Part shown: positions 33,494-42,208 of the stretch, one piece after another
How positions within the stretch are numbered: position 1 is the first letter of the stretch
How the letters are laid out: every line of letters begins with the position of its first letter
Assembly: GCF_000308775.1 (NCBI RefSeq)
Contig: NZ_BAGJ01000052.1
Location: forward strand, 1-43,262
Reading direction: 5' to 3'
Source: Nocardia testacea NBRC 100365
GTDB lineage: Bacteria; Actinomycetota; Actinomycetes; Mycobacteriales; Mycobacteriaceae
Length of the DNA stretch: 43,262 nt
Notes under the pieces: generated by a model
Seen by the model: the letters and a program-made list of their open reading frames with translations, nothing else
What the model was told of the DNA's origin: nothing
Databases searched by the model: none
Position numbers and translations under genes: made by a program

Positions 33494-35131
33494 ATGACAG
33501 GTGAGCAAGGCGAACGTCCGGTGAACTCGGCGTCGAGCGCGCGGCGACCGGATATGGTGTGGGACGCCTGGGGTGTTCCCGCCGGGCACACACCGCTGCC
33601 CGAGCAGATCCGCGGCCTCCTGACACAGGTGTTCGGAATCTCCGGGGAGCCGGCGACGCGTCGTGATGAGGGCGATGTGCCGCTCCGGCCGCCGGTCCTG
33701 TCCCCGGACCGGCGGGCCGGTCTGGCAGATCTCGTCGGCGCGGACCATATCTCCACCGAAGCGGTCTCCCGGTTGCGCCACGCCGGTGGCAAGAGCACAC
33801 CCGACCTGCTGCGACGTCGCGATCCGGCCCCGCAGGACGCACCGGACGCGGTGGTCTTTCCCGCCGGCCACGACGAGGTGGCGGCCGTCCTCGCCTACTG
33901 CTCGGCGGAGGGCATCGCGGTGGTGCCCTTCGGCGGCGGCACCAGTGTGGTCGGCGGGCTCGATCCGGTGCGCGGCGCGTTCGACACGGTGATCGCACTG
34001 GACCTGCGCCGGCTCGATGCCCTGCTGGACTGCGACCCGGTCTCCGGCACCGCCACCTTCGGCGCCGGCGTCACCGGCCCGCGGGCCGAGCAGTTGCTCG
34101 CCGAGCACGGGCTCTCGCTCGGACATTTCCCGCAGAGTTTCGAATTCGCCAGTATCGGCGGATTCGCCGCGACCCGGTCGTCGGGTCAGGCCTCCGCCGG
34201 ATACGGCCGGTTCGACGATATGGTCCAGCGCGTCCGGGTGGCCACGCCGACGGGAAGCGTGCTGCTGGGCCGGGCACCCGCCTCGGCCGCCGGACCCGAT
34301 CTGCGCGAACTGTTCGTCGGTTCCGAGGGCGCGCTCGGCGTCCTCACCGAGGTCACCGTCCGGGTCCATCCGATCCCGGCGACCACAACTCATATGGCCT
34401 GGTCTTTCCCGGATTTCGCGACCGGCGCCGCCGCATTGCGCGCGGTGGTGCAGGCGGGCGCGGCGCCGACGGTGCTGCGGTTGTCCGACGAAGCCGAAAC
34501 CGGGCTGAACCTGGCCCGCGCCGGAAACGTCGGCGGGGCATCGGTTTCCGGTTGCCTGGCGGTGACCACATTCGAGGGCACCGCCGCCCACACCGCGGCC
34601 CGTGGCGCCGAGGCCGCCGCGCTACTGCGCGCCGCCGGCGGTACCGAACTCGGGCCGGAACCGGCCCGGGAGTGGCAGCACGGCCGCTTCGCCGCCCCCT
34701 ACCTGCGGGACGCACTGCTGGATGTCGGGGTGCTGTGCGAAACCCTGGAGACCGCCACCACCTGGAGCGCGCTGGCCGAGCTGAAGGCGAAGGTGACGAG
34801 CGCGCTCACCGATTCGCTGACCGCCCAAGGCGCTCCCGCGCTGGTGATGTGCCATATCTCGCATACCTACCCGACCGGCGCGTCGCTGTATTTCACGGTG
34901 GTCGCCAAGCTGCTCGACGATCCGATCGCGCAGTGGCGGGCCGCGAAGACCGCCGCCGGGAACGCCATCGCCGCGGCCGGCGCGACCATCACCCACCACC
35001 ACGCCGTGGGCGCGGACCACCGTGCCTGGTTGCCCGACGAGATCGGCGACCTGGGCGTGCGGGTACTGCGCGCGGTGAAACGCGAGATCGACCCGGCCGG
35101 GATCCTCAACCCTGGCAAACTGCTGCCATGA
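33494..35131 (+). CDS. FAD-linked oxidase, alkyldihydroxyacetonephosphate synthase-like
   Basis: 545 residues of the VAO/PCMH flavoprotein family. The FAD loop PFGGGTSVVGG is at 145-155, FPQSFEFASIGGFAATRSSGQ and VGSEGALGVLTEVTVRV complete the FAD domain, and the C-terminal domain has CHISHTYPTGASLYFTV and the HHH at 501-503 that marks alkyl-DHAP synthases (ITHHHAVG). Those enzymes swap the acyl of acyl-DHAP for an alkyl chain to make ether lipids, but in actinobacteria the reaction is unproven. The ATG at 33494 is almost at the edge of the operator, so the transcript is leaderless or very short. Its stop overlaps the next start (ATGA). Confidence 0.88.
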   Translation: MTGEQGERPVNSASSARRPDMVWDAWGVPAGHTPLPEQIRGLLTQVFGISGEPATRRDEGDVPLRPPVLSPDRRAGLADLVGADHISTEAVSRLRHAGGKSTPDLLRRRDPAPQDAPDAVVFPAGHDEVAAVLAYCSAEGIAVVPFGGGTSVVGGLDPVRGAFDTVIALDLRRLDALLDCDPVSGTATFGAGVTGPRAEQLLAEHGLSLGHFPQSFEFASIGGFAATRSSGQASAGYGRFDDMVQRVRVATPTGSVLLGRAPASAAGPDLRELFVGSEGALGVLTEVTVRVHPIPATTTHMAWSFPDFATGAAALRAVVQAGAAPTVLRLSDEAETGLNLARAGNVGGASVSGCLAVTTFEGTAAHTAARGAEAAALLRAAGGTELGPEPAREWQHGRFAAPYLRDALLDVGVLCETLETATTWSALAELKAKVTSALTDSLTAQGAPALVMCHISHTYPTGASLYFTVVAKLLDDPIAQWRAAKTAAGNAIAAAGATITHHHAVGADHRAWLPDEIGDLGVRVLRAVKREIDPAGILNPGKLLP

Positions 35132-36057
35132 CACGCCGCAACGCAGCGGAGTCCCGGCAGGTGCGGACGGTCGCCGTGGTGACCAACCCCGCTTCAGGGC
35201 AGGGCAGAGCGCGCGAAGCCGCCCGCACCGTCGCCGACCGGCTGAGCGCGGACGGCGTGGCCGTCGTCGAGATCCACGCGCCCTCCGCGGCCCGGACCCG
35301 GGAGCAGGTTCGCGAGGTGGTGACCGGCGGCGCCCCCGACGCCGTCGTCTGCGTCGGCGGTGACGGTCTGGTGAACACGATCCTGGACCCGCTGGCCGGT
35401 TCGGGCGTTCCGCTGGCCCTGGTTCCGGCGGGTACGGGCAACGACCTGGCGCGGGAACTCGGTATCGCCGACGAGCCGGCCCGGGCCGCGGAACTGATCC
35501 GCTCCGGTCGGGTGCGCACCATCGACCTGGGCCGGCTGGAACCCGACGGGCACGACCCGATGTGGTTCGCCACCGTCGCGTGCACCGGCTTCGACGCCCG
35601 GGTCACCCTGCGTGCCAACCGGATGCGTTACCCGCGCGGCCGGTCCCGCTACACCGTGGCCGCGGTCGCGGAGATCGCGCACGGTATCGCCGTGCCCTAC
35701 CGGATCGAGCTGGGCGGTCCGGCCCCCGAGGTGATCACCACGGAGGCGTTGCTGGTGGCGGTGGGAAACACCACCACCTACGGCGGCGGAATGCTCATCT
35801 GCCCGGACGCCCGCTGCGACGACGGCCTGCTGGATGTGACCGTGGTCGGCAAGGTCTCGCATCTGGAGATGCTGCGAATCCTGCCTGCCCTCTCGGCGGG
35901 CCGGCGGATCGAACACCCCGCGGTGAGCCAGTACCGGACCGAATCCCTGCGTCTGCACGCTCCCGGCGCCCCGGCCACCGCCGACGGCGAGCCCGCGGGC
36001 CGGCTCCCGCTCACCGTGCGTGTCGAACGCGCGGCGCTGACCGTACTGACGCCCTGA
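35128..36057 (+). CDS. dgkB: Diacylglycerol kinase family lipid kinase
   Basis: 309 residues. The DAGK catalytic domain has the nucleotide motif GGDG at 77-80 (VCVGGDGLVNTIL) and PAGTGNDLARELG. The second half is the beta-sandwich domain of the YegS/DgkB type (VGNTTTYGGGMLICPDARCDDG). It should phosphorylate diacylglycerol or a related lipid, giving phosphatidate; the mycobacterial counterpart Rv2252 is linked to phosphatidylinositol mannoside synthesis. The ATG at 35128 overlaps the upstream stop by four bases, so translation is coupled and the pair forms an operon. Confidence 0.92.
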   Translation: MTRRNAAESRQVRTVAVVTNPASGQGRAREAARTVADRLSADGVAVVEIHAPSAARTREQVREVVTGGAPDAVVCVGGDGLVNTILDPLAGSGVPLALVPAGTGNDLARELGIADEPARAAELIRSGRVRTIDLGRLEPDGHDPMWFATVACTGFDARVTLRANRMRYPRGRSRYTVAAVAEIAHGIAVPYRIELGGPAPEVITTEALLVAVGNTTTYGGGMLICPDARCDDGLLDVTVVGKVSHLEMLRILPALSAGRRIEHPAVSQYRTESLRLHAPGAPATADGEPAGRLPLTVRVERAALTVLTP

Positions 36058-36066
36058 CCGCGGCGG

Positions 36067-36882
36067 TCAGGCGGCGAACCGGATACGCAGCCGGTCCACG
36101 CCGGTCCGGTCGATCACCACGACCGAGGCGGGCGCGGGCCGGGGACCGGCCCCGGTCTCCAGCTGCCCCAGCAGCCGTCTCCAGCGCCATACGTGCCAGT
36201 GGAACGACAGCCGTCCGACCCGCCGTCCGCGCGCGTACTGTCCGGCGCGGGCGACCGTCGCCGGCACATCCAGGAACACCATGTGCAGTTCGCGGCCGTG
36301 CCGGACGGCCCAGCGCGTCAGCATCCGCCGCGTGAAACCGATGGTGCCGCAATCATGGATCACCACGGGGCCGGTGTGATCGCGCAGTGCGACCCAGATG
36401 CGGCCGAAATGCACCACGTGTACCACCGGCCGCCACAGCGGATAGGGCAGCCAGGACAGCCGGCGCCGCCAGGAATTGCGGGCATGGATGGAATCGAGCA
36501 CCACCGACCGGTCGGGACCGGGTAGCGCGTGCTCGGCCTCGGGGTCGGCGCCGAACAGCCGGCGCAGCGCGGTGCTCTTGCCCGCGCCGGGGATTCCGGC
36601 GAACAGCACGGCCGCGCTCGCCGGGTACCGCAGCTCCCGCGTCGCCCGGCCCCGTAGGTCGTCGACGGCCCGGGGCCGGACGATTTCCGAATCCGATTCC
36701 GGGAAGATGGATTCCGCGGGGTTCACCGGTAACGAGTCGAGCGGGGGGTTCACCCCGTCCAGGGTCCCCAGTCGAACCGGTTTCGGCAAGAATGTCGCCT
36801 TTGTCTGCTCGAGGTCACAGCTTTCGGCCGAAGCGCGTCGGCCCGGCGAGCCGGGCGCTCGCCTGAGAATTCCGGTGCTCAA
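36067..36882 (-). CDS. P-loop kinase-like ATPase (zeta-toxin/ChlR phosphotransferase-like fold)
   Basis: Up to 271 residues. Walker A is FAGIPGAGKST with Lys102 in this numbering. VVIHDCGTIGFTRRMLTRWA then HMVFLDVPATVARAGQYARGR follow the pattern of small-molecule kinases related to gluconate kinase, zeta toxin and chloramphenicol phosphotransferase. The substrate is unknown. The start is uncertain: TTG 36880-36882 has no ribosome binding site, and GTG 36751-36753 would remove 43 poorly structured residues and still keep the whole domain. It is convergent with the DAGK gene (9 bp apart). Confidence 0.75.
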   Translation of the reverse strand: MSTGILRRAPGSPGRRASAESCDLEQTKATFLPKPVRLGTLDGVNPPLDSLPVNPAESIFPESDSEIVRPRAVDDLRGRATRELRYPASAAVLFAGIPGAGKSTALRRLFGADPEAEHALPGPDRSVVLDSIHARNSWRRRLSWLPYPLWRPVVHVVHFGRIWVALRDHTGPVVIHDCGTIGFTRRMLTRWAVRHGRELHMVFLDVPATVARAGQYARGRRVGRLSFHWHVWRWRRLLGQLETGAGPRPAPASVVVIDRTGVDRLRIRFAA

Positions 36883-36943
36883 GCTGAGAATTGTTTATGG
36901 ATTGGCGGCGCAGGCCCGGATCGGCGGTAGTCTTACACATGTA

Positions 36944-36984
36944 GGCGGAGTCTTCGGTGTCCCTCATCCACCGAAGGCTCCGCC
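36944..36984. repeat. 16-bp inverted repeat with one mismatch
   Basis: GGCGGAG-T-CTTCGGTG (36944-36959), 9-nt loop, CACCGAAG-G-CTCCGCC (36969-36984). The one mismatch can form a G-U pair in RNA from the + strand. It lies 60-100 bp upstream of the kinase gene start and could be a bidirectional terminator or an operator. Confidence 0.65.
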
Positions 36985-37214
36985 TTCGACCTTTCCGGCA
37001 TCTTCGCCGAGGCCGGCAGTGTGCACGGTCTTCGCCGGTCCCCGCAGTCGCCCCTCGCCTTCTCGCGCGTAGCGGGACTCCGGCGTCCGGGCGCGTGCGG
37101 ACAGATTCCGCAATAGGTCCTTCGCCCCTCGGTCGATCCCCCTCGAAGTAGGGACAAAGGTACGCAACCGCCGGTCTGTCTTCTCCTATGCCTGTCCGGA
37201 TGGTCGGCATTTGT

Positions 37215-37302
37215 GGTCGGAGCCCGCCCCGACTCCGGACTGAGCGGAGGAGGGAAGAGCCGGGTCACGAGGGCTCCGACCCCGCGGCGCCGAAGGCGAC
37301 GC
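37215..37302 (+). repeat. Composite hairpin repeat, copy 3, upstream of valS
   Basis: The outer arms GGTCGGAGCCC (37215-37225) and GGGCTCCGACC (37271-37281) are a perfect 11-bp match. The loop contains CTCCG-N6-CGGAG. The terminal hairpin GCGGCGCC-GAA-GGCGACGC (37284-37302) has one mismatch against the other copies. It ends 10 bp before the valS -10 hexamer. Confidence 0.8.
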
Positions 37303-37311
37303 CGATAGAAC

Positions 37312-37323
37312 TAGAATCGCGGC
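37312..37323 (+). promoter_or_regulatory. valS promoter -10, leaderless geometry
   Basis: TAGAAT (37312-37317) ends 6 nt before the GTG at 37324, placing the transcription start at the start codon itself. There is no Shine-Dalgarno; the sequence between is CGCGGC. Confidence 0.65.
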
Positions 37324-40002
37324 GTGACCAGCGCAGCCCCTGACAACACGCGTAATCGTGCCGATGCCCTCCCCAAGAGCTGGAATCCCGGCGAGGTGGA
37401 GGCCGACCTGTACGAGCGCTGGGTAGCCGCCGGTTACTTCACGGCCGACCCGCACAGTTCCGCGCCCGCGTACTCGATCGTGCTGCCGCCGCCCAATGTG
37501 ACCGGCACACTGCACATGGGCCATGCGCTCGACCACACCCTCATGGACACCCTGGCGCGCCGGAAGCGGATGCAGGGTTACGAGGTGCTGTGGCTGCCCG
37601 GGATGGACCATGCCGGTATCGCCACCCAGACGGTGGTGGAGAAGCAGCTCGCCGCGGACGGGAAGACCAAAGAGGATTTCGGCCGCGAACTGTTCGTGCA
37701 GAAGGTCTGGGACTGGAAACGTGAGTCCGGTGGCGCGATCCAGTGGCAGATGCGGGCGCTCGGGGACAGTGTGGACTGGTCGCGGGATCGGTTCACCATG
37801 GACGAGGGCCTGTCGCGCGCGGTCCAGACGATCTTCAAGCGCCTCTACGACGCGGGCCTGATCTACCGGGCGGAGCGGCTGGTGAACTGGTCGCCGGAAC
37901 TGCGTACCGCGATCTCCGATATCGAGGTCAAGTACGAGGACGTCGAGGGCGAGCTGGTGTCGCTGCGGTATGGGTCGCTCGACGATGCCGAACCGCACGT
38001 CGTGGTCGCCACCACCCGGGTGGAGACCATGCTCGGTGACACCGCGGTCGCGGTGCACCCGGATGATCCCCGGTACCGGGACCTGATCGGCACCACGCTC
38101 GAACATCCGATCACCGGACGGCAGATCCCGATCATCGCCGACGACTACGTGGACCCCGAGTTCGGCTCCGGCGCGGTGAAGATCACCCCGGCCCACGATC
38201 CGAACGACTTCGAGATGGGCCTGCGGCACAACCTGCCGATGCCCACGATCATGGACGAACGCGGCCGGATCGCCGATACCGGTACCGAATTCGACGGGAT
38301 GGACCGGTTCGAGGCGCGGGTGAAGGTCCGTGAGCGGTTGGCCACCGAGGGCCGGATCGTCGCCGAGAAGCGCCCGTACCTGCACAGTGTCGGGCATTCC
38401 GAGCGCAGCGGCGAAGCGATCGAACCGCGGCTGTCCATGCAGTGGTGGGTGAAGGTCGAATCGCTGGCCAAGGCGGCCGGTGACGCGGTCCGCAACGGCG
38501 ATACCGTCATCCACCCGGCGAGCCAGGAACCGCGCTGGTTCGACTGGGTCGACGATATGCACGACTGGTGCATATCGCGGCAGCTGTGGTGGGGCCATCG
38601 CATTCCCATCTGGTACGGGCCCGAGGGCGAAGTCGTGTGCGTCGGTCCCGACGAACAGGCTCCCGAGGGATGGGTGCAGGACCCCGACGTCCTCGACACC
38701 TGGTTCTCCTCCGGTCTGTGGCCGTTCTCCACGATGGGCTGGCCGGACGCGACCCCGGAGCTGGCGAAGTTCTATCCGACCAGCGTGCTGGTCACCGGAT
38801 ACGACATCCTGTTCTTCTGGGTGGCCCGGATGATGATGTTCGGCACCTTCGTCGCCGACGACGCCGCGGTGGCCACCGGTAAGGGCGGGGACTATCCGGT
38901 TCCCTTCAAGGATGTGTTCCTGCACGGACTGATCCGCGACCAGTTCGGCCGGAAGATGTCGAAGTCGCGGGGTAACGGGATCGACCCGCTGGACTGGATC
39001 AACAACTACGGCGCGGACGCGCTGCGCTTCACCCTGGCCCGTGGTGCCCAGCCGGGCGGTGATCTGTCCGTCGGCGAACCGCACGCCCTGGCCTCGCGCA
39101 GTTTCGTCACCAAGCTGTTCAACGCGACCAAGTTCGCGCTCTTGAACGGCGCCCGCCCGGGACCGGTGCCCGCCCGGGAGACGCTGACCGACGCCGACCG
39201 CTGGATCGTGGACCGGCTCGACGAGGTGCTCGCCGAGGTCGACGCCGCGTTCGACGCCTACGAGTTCGGTAAGGCCTGCGAGGCGCTCTACCACTTCGCA
39301 TGGGACGAACTCTGCGACTGGTATCTGGAACTGTCCAAGGTCCAGTTCGCCGAGAGCGAGGAGCGGGCCGAATCGACCCGGGTCGTGCTCGGGTCGGTGC
39401 TCGACGCGGTGCTGCGGTTGCTGCACCCGGTGATCCCGTTCGTCACCGAAGCGCTGTGGCAGGCGCTGACCGGCGCGGAGTCGGTGGTCGTGGCGTCCTG
39501 GCCGCAGCGCTCCGGCACGCCCGCCGATACCGGCGCGGCGCGGCGTATCGCCGATCTGCAGCGGCTGGTCACCGAGATCCGCCGGTTCCGCAGCGATCAG
39601 GGGTTGAACGACAAGCAGAAGGTCGCGGCCCGGGTGCTCGGCCTGGACGCGGCGGGTCTGGCGCATCTCCATCCGGAGGTGAGCACGCTGGGCCGGCTCA
39701 CCGAGCCCGGCGCGGATTTCGCGGCGACGGCCTCGGTGGAGGTGCGGCTCAGCGGCACCACGGTCACCGTCGAGGTCGATACCTCGGGCACCGTCGACCT
39801 CGCGGCCGAGCGGCGGCGCCTGGAGAAGGATCTGGCGGTCGCGCAGAAGGAACTGGCGGGGACCGAGGCCAAACTCGGTAACGAGGCGTTCCTGGCCAAG
39901 GCCCCGGAACCGGTGGTGGACAAGATCCGGGCCCGGCGCGAGGTCGCCGCGGCCGAGGTGGAGCGGATCGGGGCCCGCCTGGCCGAGCTGAGCGGCAAGT
40001 GA
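37324..40002 (+). CDS. valS: Valyl-tRNA synthetase
   Basis: Class I aminoacyl-tRNA synthetase of 892 residues. The HIGH motif is HMGH at 64-67 ([15 protein letters not shown]) and the KMSKS motif is at 544-548 ([16 protein letters not shown]). The editing domain lies between ([21 protein letters not shown]), the anticodon-binding domain follows, and the C-terminal coiled coil starts at about residue 820 ([20 protein letters not shown]). It starts at GTG 37324 directly behind a -10 hexamer. The folC start overlaps its stop, so the two are co-transcribed. This begins the conserved order valS-folC-DUF4233-ndk-rne. Confidence 0.97.
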   Translation: MTSAAPDNTRNRADALPKSWNPGEVEADLYERWVAAGYFTADPHSSAPAYSIVLPPPNVTGTLHMGHALDHTLMDTLARRKRMQGYEVLWLPGMDHAGIATQTVVEKQLAADGKTKEDFGRELFVQKVWDWKRESGGAIQWQMRALGDSVDWSRDRFTMDEGLSRAVQTIFKRLYDAGLIYRAERLVNWSPELRTAISDIEVKYEDVEGELVSLRYGSLDDAEPHVVVATTRVETMLGDTAVAVHPDDPRYRDLIGTTLEHPITGRQIPIIADDYVDPEFGSGAVKITPAHDPNDFEMGLRHNLPMPTIMDERGRIADTGTEFDGMDRFEARVKVRERLATEGRIVAEKRPYLHSVGHSERSGEAIEPRLSMQWWVKVESLAKAAGDAVRNGDTVIHPASQEPRWFDWVDDMHDWCISRQLWWGHRIPIWYGPEGEVVCVGPDEQAPEGWVQDPDVLDTWFSSGLWPFSTMGWPDATPELAKFYPTSVLVTGYDILFFWVARMMMFGTFVADDAAVATGKGGDYPVPFKDVFLHGLIRDQFGRKMSKSRGNGIDPLDWINNYGADALRFTLARGAQPGGDLSVGEPHALASRSFVTKLFNATKFALLNGARPGPVPARETLTDADRWIVDRLDEVLAEVDAAFDAYEFGKACEALYHFAWDELCDWYLELSKVQFAESEERAESTRVVLGSVLDAVLRLLHPVIPFVTEALWQALTGAESVVVASWPQRSGTPADTGAARRIADLQRLVTEIRRFRSDQGLNDKQKVAARVLGLDAAGLAHLHPEVSTLGRLTEPGADFAATASVEVRLSGTTVTVEVDTSGTVDLAAERRRLEKDLAVAQKELAGTEAKLGNEAFLAKAPEPVVDKIRARREVAAAEVERIGARLAELSGK

Positions 40003-41459
40003 ACACCCACGGCGACGACGCCGAGCCGGACCCCCGGTCCGGGGGCTCTCGGCTCGGCACCGGGCCGTCACCGGTGGACCTGGCGGAGATGGCCCTGGTC
40101 GAGGCGGAACTCGATCAGCGCTGGCCGGAAACCAAGATCGAACCCTCGCTCACCCGGATCGCCACGCTCATGGATGTGCTGGGTTCACCGCAGCGCGCGT
40201 TCCCGGCGATCCATGTCGCGGGCACCAATGGTAAGACGTCGGTGACCCGGATGATCGACTCGCTGCTCACCGCGCTGCACCGCCGGACCGGCCGGCTCAC
40301 CAGCCCGCACCTGCAGCTGGCCACCGAGCGGATCAGTATCGACAACCGGCCGATCTCCCCGGCCCGCTATGTCGAGCTGTACCGGGAGATGCAGCCCTAT
40401 ATCGAGATGATCGATGCCCAGTCGGCGACCGCGGGCGGCCCGGCGATGAGCAAATTCGAGGTGCTCACCGCCATGGCCTACGCGGCGTTCGCGGAGGCGC
40501 CGGTGGACGTCGCGGTCGTGGAGACCGGGATGGGTGGCAGCTGGGACGCCACCAATGTGATCGACGCGCAGGTCGCGGTCATCACCCCCATCGGCCTCGA
40601 CCACACCGAATACCTGGGTCCGGATCTGACCTCCATCGCCAAGGAGAAGGCCGGGATCATCAAACGCGCCCCGGAGTCGCTGGTTCCCACCGATACGGTC
40701 GCGATCATCGCCCAACAGGACCCCGAGGCGCTGGAGGTACTGCTGCGCCGGGCCGTGGAAACCGACGCGGCGGTGGCGCGGGCCGGTTCGGAGTTCCAGG
40801 TGCTGAGCCGGCGGATCGCCGTGGGCGGTCAGCAGCTCGAACTGCAGGGGCTCGGCGGGGTCTACGACGAGATCTTCCTGCCCCTGCACGGAGAGCACCA
40901 GGCCCACAACGCGGCGCTCGCATTGGCCGCGGTGGAAGCCTTCTTCGGCGCCGGGGCGCAGCGGCAGCTGGACATCGACGCGGTTCGCGCCGGTTTCGCC
41001 GGGGTCACCAGCCCCGGGCGCCTCGAACGGATGCGCAACGCACCCACCTTGTTCATCGATGCCGCGCACAACCCGGCCGGGGCGACCGCGCTCGCCGCCA
41101 CGCTGACCGCCGAATTCGACTTCCGCAAGCTGGTCGGCGTGGTCGCGGTACTGGCCGACAAGGATGTCGCCGGAATCCTCACCGCGCTGGAGCCGGTTTT
41201 CGACGAGATCGTGGTGACCACCAACGGGTCCCCCCGGGCGTTGCCGGTCGATCAGCTCGCCGATCTGGCGGTCCAGCGGTTCGGCGACGAACGCGTGGTC
41301 ACCGCCGACACCCTGCCGGACGCGCTGGAAACCGCCGTCGCGCTCGCGGAGGAGGTCGGTGCGAGCGGGGAAATGGTCTCCGGTGCCGGAGTGGTCGTCA
41401 CCGGGTCGGTCATCACGGCCGGCGCCGCCCGGGCCCTTTTCGGCAAAGACCCCGCGTAG
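39999..41459 (+). CDS. folC: Folylpolyglutamate synthase / dihydrofolate synthase
   Basis: 486 residues. This Mur-ligase-like enzyme adds glutamate to dihydropteroate and to reduced folates with ATP. The P-loop is [11 protein letters not shown] (75-85), the folate region has [15 protein letters not shown], and [16 protein letters not shown] and [16 protein letters not shown] are family motifs. The GTG at 39999 overlaps the valS stop (GTGA) and is translationally coupled. The N-terminal roughly 25 residues ([15 protein letters not shown]) are not part of the fold. A strong intrinsic terminator follows the stop. Confidence 0.96.
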   Translation: MNTHGDDAEPDPRSGGSRLGTGPSPVDLAEMALVEAELDQRWPETKIEPSLTRIATLMDVLGSPQRAFPAIHVAGTNGKTSVTRMIDSLLTALHRRTGRLTSPHLQLATERISIDNRPISPARYVELYREMQPYIEMIDAQSATAGGPAMSKFEVLTAMAYAAFAEAPVDVAVVETGMGGSWDATNVIDAQVAVITPIGLDHTEYLGPDLTSIAKEKAGIIKRAPESLVPTDTVAIIAQQDPEALEVLLRRAVETDAAVARAGSEFQVLSRRIAVGGQQLELQGLGGVYDEIFLPLHGEHQAHNAALALAAVEAFFGAGAQRQLDIDAVRAGFAGVTSPGRLERMRNAPTLFIDAAHNPAGATALAATLTAEFDFRKLVGVVAVLADKDVAGILTALEPVFDEIVVTTNGSPRALPVDQLADLAVQRFGDERVVTADTLPDALETAVALAEEVGASGEMVSGAGVVVTGSVITAGAARALFGKDPA

Positions 41460-41490
41460 CGCCCCCATCCACCGGAACGGCATTTCGAGC

Positions 41491-41523
41491 ACCCCGACGG
41501 GGCATACCTACCGTCGGGGTTTT
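41491..41523 (+). terminator. Intrinsic terminator after folC
   Basis: ACCCCGACGG (41491-41500) and CCGTCGGGGT (41511-41520) form a perfect 10-bp stem with a 10-nt loop followed by TTTT. It is the most canonical rho-independent terminator in the window. Confidence 0.9.
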
Positions 41524-41559
41524 CGCGCCAAGGGCGGCCCCCGCTTCCGTCCGACCATG

Positions 41560-41662
41560 GGGTTCGGGGCCCGGCTCGATTCTGGAGCGACGGAGCGGGG
41601 GAGCGTCGGAGTGAAGAATCGAGACCGAGGGGGCCCCGAACCCGCGCCGCCGGAGGCGGCGC
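41560..41662 (+). repeat. Composite hairpin repeat, copy 4, upstream of the DUF4233 gene
   Basis: The outer arms GGGTTCGGGGCCC (41560-41572) and GGGCCCCGAACCC (41631-41643) pair perfectly over 13 bp. Inner arms CTCGATTC (41575-41582) and GAATCGAG (41616-41623) add 8 bp. The loop contains CGACG-N-CGTCG. The terminal GC hairpin is GCGCCGCC-GGA-GGCGGCGC (41644-41662). AATATATA follows at once. Confidence 0.85.
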
Positions 41663-41674
41663 AATATATACAGC

Positions 41675-42094
41675 ATGAGTGAGCCCGAAGCGCCGAAATC
41701 CGAGGCGACGCCCCCGGCTCCGCCCGATCCGTGGAAGGGTCTGCGCGGGGTGATGGCCGGGGCCCTGGTGCTCGAGGCGATCACGGTGCTGCTGGCCCTG
41801 CCGGTGGTGGCCGATGTCGCCGGTGGTGTCACCTGGGTATCGGGCACCTATCTGGTGGTCCTGGCCCTGGTGATGATCGTCGGCGCGGGTTTGCAGCGCC
41901 GCCCCTGGGCGGTCCCGTTCAATCTTGGGTTGCAGGTGCTGGTGCTGATCGGCGGGGTGTTCCATCTGTCGATCGCGGTCATCGGCGTCATCTTCCTCGC
42001 GGTCTGGGCGTTCATCCTGCTGCTGCGCTCGGATGTGAAGCGGCGAATGGACGAGGGGACGCTGCCGAGTCAGCGCACCTCCGGAGGTTCCTGA
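41675..42094 (+). CDS. DUF4233 membrane protein
   Basis: 139 residues with four hydrophobic segments: about 20-38 (GVMAGALVLEAITVLLALPV), 49-66 (YLVVLALVMIVGAGLQ), 75-92 (FNLGLQVLVLIGGVFHL) and 94-112 (AVIGVIFLAVWAFILLL). Both termini are predicted cytoplasmic. It corresponds in position to Rv2446c between folC and ndk. The function is unknown. The ATG at 41675 lies 4-10 nt after AATATATACA, with no ribosome binding site, so leaderless expression from a promoter touching the repeat is likely. The folC terminator upstream means this gene needs its own promoter. Confidence 0.88.
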   Translation: MSEPEAPKSEATPPAPPDPWKGLRGVMAGALVLEAITVLLALPVVADVAGGVTWVSGTYLVVLALVMIVGAGLQRRPWAVPFNLGLQVLVLIGGVFHLSIAVIGVIFLAVWAFILLLRSDVKRRMDEGTLPSQRTSGGS

Positions 42095-42196
42095 GCGAGG
42101 CCGCCCGGCACGGCTCCGCCTCCGCCCTCCCGGCGCCGTCGCTACTCGCGCGTAGGCCGAGGGGACTGCGGTTGGGCCTCGCCCGGCGGCGCCCAT

Positions 42197-42208
42197 TAGG
42201 CTGACCGC
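42197..42208 (+). promoter_or_regulatory. ndk promoter -10, leaderless geometry
   Basis: TAGGCT (42197-42202) ends 6 nt before the GTG start, the same spacing as at valS. There is no Shine-Dalgarno. TTGGGC at 42172-42177 is a possible -35 but the spacer of 19 bp is long. Confidence 0.5.

Larger units (their letters stand above)
36883..37323. other. 441-bp region between the P-loop kinase gene and valS
   Basis: No gene. It holds a near-perfect hairpin (36944-36984), about 230 bp without recognised features, a composite hairpin repeat (37215-37302) and the valS promoter. No T-box leader features (specifier stem, T-box bulge) are convincing. Confidence 0.5.

Noticed and set aside
36883..37323. 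T-box riboswitch upstream of valS
   Set aside because: AAGGTACGCAACCGCC near 37157 vaguely resembles the T-box bulge, but there is no specifier stem or antiterminator partner, and valS appears leaderless.
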